Positions 56,848 to 64,000 of a DNA stretch of 64,000 bases are shown here, in pieces (position 1 is the first letter of the stretch; every line of letters begins with the position of its first letter). The DNA comes from Thinopyrum elongatum (Eukaryota; Streptophyta; Magnoliopsida; Poales; Poaceae). The stretch covers positions 522,811,362 to 522,875,361 of the forward strand of contig CM022297.1 in NCBI GenBank assembly GCA_011799875.1, given 5' to 3'. Both the position numbers and the translations under genes were made by a program. Under the pieces are notes generated by a model. That model saw only the letters and a program-made list of their open reading frames with translations, ran no database searches and was not told where the DNA came from.

Positions 56848-57311
56848 ATGTCCATGGGAGAATCCCTTGGTTCTCATAGTCTGCATTCATTTGCAGAATT
56901 CTTACAGCAGCATATTGAGTCGCCTGAAGCCAGTTCCTGTCTGACCAGTCGCCTGAAGCCAAACACTGTTGTGAAGCCCTTCAGTTTGAATTCAATGGCT
57001 TCTGGAAAATCAGCAAAGAAGGGCGGCAGACAGCGTCGTGACAATACTGCCTTGGATCTACCTCCTGATCTATATGAAACATACAAGTCAGATCCAGATG
57101 AAACCTATGCAGAACGCAAGTCCAGAGTTCAATGGATTCGCAAGTACTGGGCTGAACAATGGTTTCTGTATCATTATGTGACTTCTGAATATGCTGAAAA
57201 GAATGCAGTGAGGCCACCATGGGCCGATACTGTATACAAGAAGCTACATCCCAAGACCAAGGTGCTACTTCTTGAGCTTGCGTTGGTTTTTCCCTTGAAG
57301 AGGAAAGGGTG
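56848..57311 (+). pseudogene. Maximus extra 3' ORF, N-terminal part
   Basis: An open frame from ATG 56848, or the in-frame ATG 56995 (MASGKSAKKGGRQRRDN) which gives a basic N-terminus. It continues with DLPPDLYETYKSDPDETYAE, VQWIRKYWAEQWFLYHYV and YKKLHPKTKV, and is cut at 57311 by an inserted repeat. No transmembrane segment or signal peptide is evident. It occupies the position of the env-like ORF of SIRE/Maximus elements, but I see nothing that identifies it as an envelope protein. Confidence 0.6.
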
Positions 57312-58828
57312 ATGCAGCAAAGTAGAGATAAGTATTTCCCTCATTTAGAGAACCAACGTATCAATCCAGTAGGAGACAATGCACAAATCACCAATACCTG
57401 CACAAACAATCAAACACTTGCACCCAACGCGATAAATGGGTTGTCAATCCCTTCACGGTCACTTGCAAAAATGAGATCTGATAGAGATAGATAAAACTAA
57501 ACAAAAGATAAAGTAAATATTTTTAGGGTTTTTGGTTTATAGATCTGAAAATAAAAGATTGCAAAATAGTAGATCGGAAAGTAATATGATGGAAAATAGA
57601 CCCGGGGGCCATAGGTTTCACTAGAGGCTTCTCTCAAGATAGCAAATAATACGGTGGGTGAATAAATTACTGTCGAGCAATTGATAGAAAAGCGCAAAGT
57701 TATGACGATATCCAGGGCAATGATTATGAAATATAGGCATCACGTCCATATCAAGTAGACCGACTCCTGCCTGCATCTACAATTATTACTCCAAACATCG
57801 ACCGACTCCTGCCTGCATCTAGAGTATTAGGTTCATGAAGAACAGAGTAACGCTTTAAGTAAGATGACATGATGTAGAGGAATAAACTCAAGCAATATGA
57901 TGTAAACCCCATCTTTTTATCCTCGATGGCAACAATACAATACGTGCCTCGCTGCCCCTACTGTCACTGGGAGAGGACACCGCAAGATTGAACCCAAAGC
58001 CAAGCACTTCTCCCATTGCAAGAAAAACCAATCTAGTTGGCCAGACCAAACCGATAGTTCGAAGAGAATTACAAGGATATCAAATCATGCATAAAAGAAT
58101 TCAGAGAAGATTCAAATAATATTCATAGATAAGCTGATCATAAATCCACAATTCATCGGATCCCGACAAACACACCGCAAAAGAAGATTACATCGGATAG
58201 ATCTCCAAGAACATCAAGGAGAACGTTGTATTGAGAATCAAAGAGAGAGAAGAAGCCATCTAGCTACTAGCTATGGGCCCGTAGGTCTGAGGTAAACTAC
58301 TCACGCTTCATCGGAAAGGCAATAGAGTTGATGTAGAAGCCCTCCGTGATCGAATCCCCCTCCGGCAGGATGCCGAAAAAGGCCCCAAGATGGGATCTCA
58401 CGGGAACATAAGGTTGCGGCGGTGGAAAAGTGTTTTCGTGGATGCTTCTGGTGGTTTGGGAATATATGTGAATATATAGGAGGAAGATCTAGGTCAGGGG
58501 GTCACCGAGGGGCCCACAAGGCAGGGGCACGCCCTCCCCCCTTGTGGATGCCTCGTGGCTCTTCTGACTTGCACTCCAAGTCTCGTGGGTGTCTTCTGGT
58601 CCAAGAAAAATCATCGCGAAGGTTTTATTCCGTTTGGACTCCGTTTGGTATTCCTTTTCTGCGAAGCTCAAAAACAAGGAAAAAACAGAATCTAGCATTG
58701 GGCTCTAGGTTAATAAGTTAGTCCCAAAAATAATATAACATAGCATATTAATGCATATAAAACATCGAAAACAGATAATATAATAGCATGGAACAATAAA
58801 AAATTATAGATACGTTGGAGACGTGTCT
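57311..58828 (-). mobile_element. High-copy LTR-like repeat inserted in the 3' ORF
   Basis: About 1.5 kb from TGATGCAGCAAAGTAG to a right end containing GTTGGAGACGT. On the minus strand this is the abundant Triticeae unit starting near ACGTCTCCAACGTATC. I recall it as a Xumet/Xalax-type non-autonomous LTR repeat, but am unsure of the name. CCGACTCCTGCCTGCATCTA occurs twice at about 57768-57823. Coding on both sides belongs to one ORF, so it is an insertion. TSDs (AAGGG left, AAGGC right) are ambiguous, so ends may be off by several bases. Confidence 0.6.
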
Positions 58829-61800
58829 CAAGGCTGAAGCCATTGCCAAAGGCTTCTTTCCTTGCTTGGTCAGAGGCCCTATTCTTGAAGATGCCGACCC
58901 ATCCAGCCTCTGATGGTGTCGATAAGATGATCTCTTTGAAGAAAATTACAAGTATGCCAAGAACTCTGCTGTCCAGAACAAGAAGGACTTCGGGATTGAC
59001 TTCAACCTGGGTCCAGCTCGACCAAGGCCCAATGGCAGCTGTGAAGCTGAACCTAATCTCATTGGTCCTTTCAACAGCCTTGATGGTCTTCTCACGCATA
59101 TCGCTGAGCAAAGGGCCACTGTTGATGAAACTGCTGATGATGAGGAACAAGCTGAAGTTCCTGAGCCCCCGAAGCCAAAGAAGAAAGCAAAGGCTTCAAA
59201 ATCCTCTGCTGCACCAAAAGCTTCAAGTGTGAAGCCATTGCAGTCTGCACCTCCTGAATCTAGTGTGCAGTCTGAGGACCAATCTCGCATCTCCAAGAAA
59301 TCCAAGAAGCCCAAGAAAACCTCAGGGCAAGCTCTCACACCTGCAAGCATTCTTCGCAATGATGAAGATATTACCGATCTATCTAGCGATGAGGATATTG
59401 ATGATGATGTCCTTGAGCTACTGATCAAGATCAAACAGGAAGCCAAAATCTTCAATGATCTTCCTCTGTTTGACGCTGACATTCTCAATAACTTCATTGA
59501 TGAATGGTTTGACGATCCCTCTCTTACCATTGATGATCTGCAACTTCCAATTGGCATCAGCGTAACATTTCAGAGCTATACTGCCAAAGAGCTTGCCATT
59601 GCTCAAAATGTCGTTGAGCAGAAAAACAAGATTGACCACGAAAAGGTTGTCTTCAAGAAGCACATGGCCAAACTGAGCGTCACAGATGTTCAGAACTTCA
59701 AGAAAATGATGGCTAACCTCAAGGCAGAGTTTCAAAAGCGTCGTGATGTAGCCAAAGGCTCCAGAGAGCGTCTCAAGCACTATGCTGAAAAGTGTGTACA
59801 GGCTCATAATGAAGCCTTGAAGAGGAAAGCACTTGGGCGTCCTAGCATTGACTCCAAGATGGCCGCCAAGAAGAAGAAGCCTGCTGAAACTGAAACCGGA
59901 GCTCCAAGGCAGGAAAGACCAAGCATTGTCTTCCCTGCCAGCATGACTGGCTTAAAGCCAAAGGTCCCTTCAGCGGCTTCTAAGCAGAAGAAGACGAAGC
60001 AGGCTGAGTCTGAAGCAAAGAAGCGGAAGCATCAAGAAGCCTCTGATGCTGCTCCTTCTCAAAAGAGGCTGAAGAAGTCCTCTAAGGCTTCAAGAAGGGC
60101 TCAAGCACAAACTGCCTCATCTGCTCCTAGTGAGCCGCTGCTTGTTTAACCCATTTTAGTTGCCCTGCCAGCTTCCACCAACCGTGAGCGTCATCTCGTT
60201 GTGCATGAGCTTCCTACCACAGAGGCTCATGAGTCTGAAGATATTCCAGCTGCTGACCCCATCGCAGCTGAAGACATTGGTCATGAAGACAATGTTTAAG
60301 ATGATGAAGTCCTTCCTCAGTTCCCTTAGATCATGCCCAACCTGGTATCATCGCCTGCTCCCACGAGCAGTGAACAGATAAGCATTGGCGGTCCCACGAC
60401 GCCAATCACACAAGATGAATTCTGGGAAGAACAACACCCCAACTCCCCGCTGCACGAAGTTATTCCTCGCACTCCACCTGCTCATGTCACCACTCCGGTA
60501 CTTGAGACCCCGCAAGGTTCCCCAGAAGACATGGAGAAGACCACTCCTTCACCAAAGGCGTCGCCCTCTTTCCGAAGGCTTCGCAGAGGCCCTAGGGCCA
60601 CGGTCTCCATGTCAAGCATTCCTGAAGAGGATGTGCACACCACAAGCTCAGTAGCACATTAAGTGTTTCCTGAAGCCATCCCTTTAGTTACTGCTCAAGA
60701 GTCTGAAGCCAAGGAGGCTGAAGATATTCTGGCTACATTAGCCGATGAAAGAGAAGAAGTAGATCGTGAAGTTATTCCCCCTACCATTGAACCAGCTGTA
60801 CATGAAGATGTGATTGTGCCTGACCCGTCAGTTGTTGAAACCACTGAAGCTCCTGCACCTGATGATGCAAATGCCACTCCCACTAAAGCCAATGACGTGG
60901 TCATGGCTGAAGTAAATGCTCCTCCTGAAGCCACCCCTCAGTCTGAAGCCCCTGACGCCACCAAAGATCTTCAGCCATCCTCCTCGGATGTTGCTGCTGC
61001 TCCACTGTTCCACACACAATAGTAAGGGCCTTCAATCATGAGGGTGAGCTCATCAGCATCAAGTGGCTAATTATGACGCCTCCAGCTGCTCATGGTCCCC
61101 AATATGATTACCATGTTGAGCAAAGGCCTCAGACACAGAAGCCAAAGCCCAGACTGCCAAGGCTTCCAAGTGCTGTTACAACTCAGGGTGCTTTCAGTGT
61201 CTTGAGCTTTAGAAAGAGCAACACATTCTTCGACTCGGCCAAGAATCCATACAAGAAGCCAAAGATCACCTCTGACAGGTTCTGGAGCCACCAGCAACGC
61301 AGCTACTACTCATGCATTCTCTACAATCAAGGCAGGATCTTTCCCCATAAGCGTCTGGATTGTGATGCCATTGCTGGGCTGCCATACCTTGAAGAGGCTC
61401 TTGGCTGCTTTCGAGAGGTTGGCCTGCTCCCCTTTGTCATCGACAAGGAGCACTGGAATGAAGAGCTTCTGCTGCAATTCTTTGCCACCCTACATATCTC
61501 AGGCTACAACAGGGATCCAAAGACATGGGTCCTCGAGTGGATGACAGGTGATGTTCATCATGAAGCCAAAGCTCAAGATATCATCAAGCTCACTTCCCTA
61601 CCCACTTCTGGTGATCTGTATGAGCCAGGTTGTCAGCGCTATGAGCAAGAATTGCAGAGTGTCTTCCAGAAGCCTGAGCCCAACATGATTCAAATGCTCA
61701 GTATGATGAAGCCATTGCCAGTTGATGTTGAATACCCCAAAGAATTCTATGTCAATGACCTCGAGTATCTGCCCCGCACTATCTATCACATATTGAGGCA

Positions 61801-62776
61801 TACTCTCTGGCCAATTAAGGGGCATTCTCCTCACGCCAAGATTGAGGGCACCATGAAGACATTGGTCTTCTATATCATCAATGGCATCAGATTCAATACT
61901 CAAGACTTCTTCATCCGTCAGTTGGCTGCCTCAGGAATTGATCTGTTTGGCCTCAAGTTCTATGCTCCATGGGTTATGCGGCTCATTAAGCTTCACTCCA
62001 CAACCAACTATCAAGCTTCAGCGCGCAACCATGTTGTATTTCTGCCTGAAGTGGATATGTCTCATGAAGCCATATACCCTGAGCCTGCAAAGGAGCCTAT
62101 TCGTGAAGACAATGCCGCCTTCCAAAGCTTCACTCAACCACTTGAAGGGATTCATGTGCCAAATCCAATCACTACTGTTGCTGGTCCTCTTGTCGGTCAG
62201 CTTAGGCTGCCGCATCGTGCCAACACTGATGCAACAGCCAGCACAGTAGCCCAAAGGCCTAAGAAGCGTACTCGCGTCCTGAATGACAGAGAGCTTCTCG
62301 TGTCGCTTCATCAGAAATAAGATAGGCTTCATGATTGGATGAAGTGCCAAATGCAAAGTCTTCTGGTTGATGTCAATCACATTCGCAACCTTGCAACCAA
62401 GAATTCATTTGTTGCTCATGAAGCCTGTCGGCGTGCCTGGAAGAGCCTTACAATGCTCTGTTCTGAAGATGATCTTCAAGTAGATGGCTTCACTGAACGC
62501 TTCAAGTTTGACTCCAGGCCTCCACAGTCTGCAAGTTGGCGTCCAACTCCTTCCATTGAAGATTCAGAGCATTCATCTTCGACTCCAACTGTTGTTGCGA
62601 GAGTCATTGATGAAGAAGACGACGCCACTTCACCTGTGATGGCTCACTGCACCAAGACTCTGCATCAGGCCCCTCTGCACCGCCCCACTCCAACATCGAT
62701 CCTGCTGCCCCAACATCTTCACCGCCTGGGAACGCATAAACACTCTATGTCTTCAAACCTTTTTGGTCATTCATGA
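58829..62776 (+). pseudogene. Maximus extra 3' ORF, main part
   Basis: Coding resumes at about 58829 (AKGFFPCLVRGPILEDADPS) and runs for some 1300 codons. It has Lys/Ser/Pro-rich linkers and an Asp-rich segment (DITDLSSDEDIDDDVLELL). A long helical region (59570-59830) and repeated basic nuclear-localisation-like clusters (KKRKHQEASD, KRLKKSSKASRRAQ) follow, then acidic linkers to 61020. A globular domain lies at about 61250-62070 (FFDSAKNPYKKPKITSDRFW, LPYLEEALGCFREVGLLPFV, WNEELLLQFFATLHISGYNR, DPKTWVLEWMTG). It resembles the putative plant transposon protein domain found in grass retroelement proteins. Stops or frame changes occur at 60147, 60298, 60328, 60660, 61020-61072 and 62318. Function unknown. 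Confidence 0.65.
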
Positions 62777-63230
62777 CAAAAGGGGGAGAAGCATATGAGT
62801 TGATAGTCTTCAAGCGGGTCCATATGGGTCGGGTGCTTACTTTTGCTAAGTGTTTACAACTCTCGTTCTTGAATTGTTGGTTTTTTTTAGTTGTAACACT
62901 TAAACTTGATGGTCGTCTGCCACTTTTACTGCTACTGTTTACTACGATGATAAATTCCGCACTAAGTCATTCTGCAGACGCCCATTTCTCATTATGCATT
63001 TCATTATCTTCATTACTTTTGTGTATGCATGATGAATTGTCTTCATGAGCTGAAGAAGATCTCCACAAAGCAAAACCTGTCATGTGCATTTGCATTCAAA
63101 GGCAAAACATTTATATGCACATCTTCAGGGGAAGCATCTTTCAACTTATGAAGCCAATGACCACGTACCTTAACTTTCACATAAATTTATCCCCGTTGAA
63201 AACTTCAACCAGCTTGTCATCAATCACCAA
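62777..63230 (+). other. Maximus 3' untranslated region
   Basis: AT-rich DNA between the 3' ORF and the polypurine tract. AAAAGGGGGAGAAG at 62778-62791 is a second purine run that could act as an additional priming tract. No gene is seen. Confidence 0.5.
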
Positions 63231-63242
63231 AGAGGGGGAGAT
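63231..63242 (+). other. Polypurine tract, Maximus-type element
   Basis: AGAGGGGGAGAT directly before the 3' LTR start TGTAAGTGC. Confidence 0.85.
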
Positions 63243-64000
63243 TGTAAGTGCATCTAGTGCCACCCCTAGTTGGTTTTGGAGTATTGATGACAAACGTGGT
63301 TGAGGGACTTATGTGTTTGTGAGAATTGCAGGATAACACAGGTAGAAGTCCCTCATTGATTCGGTTTTCCTACCAGAGATGACCCCTAAAAATGTATGAA
63401 GACATTGAAGACAATGGTGGTTCGTGAAGACATTCACGTTGAAGATAATGACGTGTGAAGACATTCACTTGAAGACTATGGAGTACGAAGACATAGTTTC
63501 CTTCGTAGTTTCCTTTTCTTCTTTATTGAGTCATAGGAATCACCGAACTATTAAGTGGGGTCCAAGTGAACAAAGTCAGAAGACTGACGTGATGCTCAAC
63601 TCAAATCCTATGTCTTCGAGTGAAGACAATGAGAGAAAATCTTATCCAGCATTGGATGAGTCAGCTTTGCTTGTAGCCCAAGCCAAGCTGCCGCGTGTGT
63701 TTGAAAATCCGACCGTTGGACACGTGTCAGTTCCTTAGTGACCCAGGGTCATTTCGGACATATTATGTCGGGTTGCCTCTTGGCTATAAATAGCCCATCC
63801 CCTACACCATAAATTGGTGGCTGCTCAGAGTTAGTGCACGGCTTTTGTCGGTTGAGAGCAACCCACCTCCGAAGCCTTTGAGAGAGAGATCCTTGCGAGG
63901 ACATAGCCCAAAACACCCAGAGCCAAAGAGTGTTAGGCATCACTGAAGTCTTTCTGTCCGCGTGACCTGAAGACTTGTTACACTTGAGGACTGTGTATCC
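63243..64000 (+). repeat. 3' LTR of the Maximus-type element, partial
   Basis: Matches 44409-45167 with about 20 differences by eye. TATAAATA at 63785-63792. It runs off the window. Confidence 0.92.

Noticed and set aside
56848..62776. Naming the Maximus 3' ORF an envelope gene
   Set aside because: Position alone suggests it; no signal peptide, transmembrane segment or fusion-type motif can be seen.

Overview
This window is intergenic DNA from a large, repeat-rich grass genome. A Triticeae source (wheat, barley or a relative) is most likely, because the LTRs belong to BARE1/WIS/Angela-like, Maximus-like and related Copia families that are characteristic of that tribe. I see no conventional single-copy host gene, rRNA, tRNA or CRISPR. 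Almost everything is transposable elements nested in one another, and most boundaries can be set by target-site duplications (TSDs).

Layout. (1) 1-18584: the end of a CACTA DNA transposon (terminal inverted repeat, TIR, ending at 18584) carries a minus-strand BARE/WIS/Angela-type Copia element (172-17515). A plus-strand Copia element (5989-15619, TSD GCCGC) sits inside that one, and an LTR fragment of another retrotransposon cuts its 3' LTR at the window edge. (2) 18591-19440: two small MITE-like elements. (3) 19815-32255: a complete Mutator-like element (MULE) with 249-bp TIRs and a 10-bp TSD (CTCGTTACGG). It carries three genes: a plant-mobile-domain (PMD) gene, an intact GRF zinc-finger gene, and a MURA-type transposase split by a solo Copia LTR. 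It also has a cluster of long hairpins and a leader sequence duplicated in front of two of its genes. (4) 32256-36883: low-information DNA with small repeats and a tiny poly(A)-tailed retro-insertion. (5) 36884-44408: at least five Harbinger-like elements with TTA/TAA TSDs. Each carries one small non-transposase ORF, one of them intact (188 aa). (6) 44409-64000 and beyond: a Maximus/SIRE-type Copia element with gag, pol and a very long extra 3' ORF. That ORF has its own TATA box, G-box and probable leader intron. Two solo LTRs and another high-copy repeat interrupt the element.

How the parts relate. Relative order of events can be read from the nesting: CACTA, then Copia 1, then Copia 2; MULE, then solo LTR; Harbinger-like F, then Maximus, then its three insertions. 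One LTR family, starting TGTAGGAGATATG, occurs four times: two LTRs of a full element and two solo LTRs. Nearly all coding regions carry stops or frameshifts. The two uninterrupted reading frames are the GRF zinc-finger gene and the 188-aa Harbinger-like ORF. Family names come from memory of sequence signatures, not from a database search.
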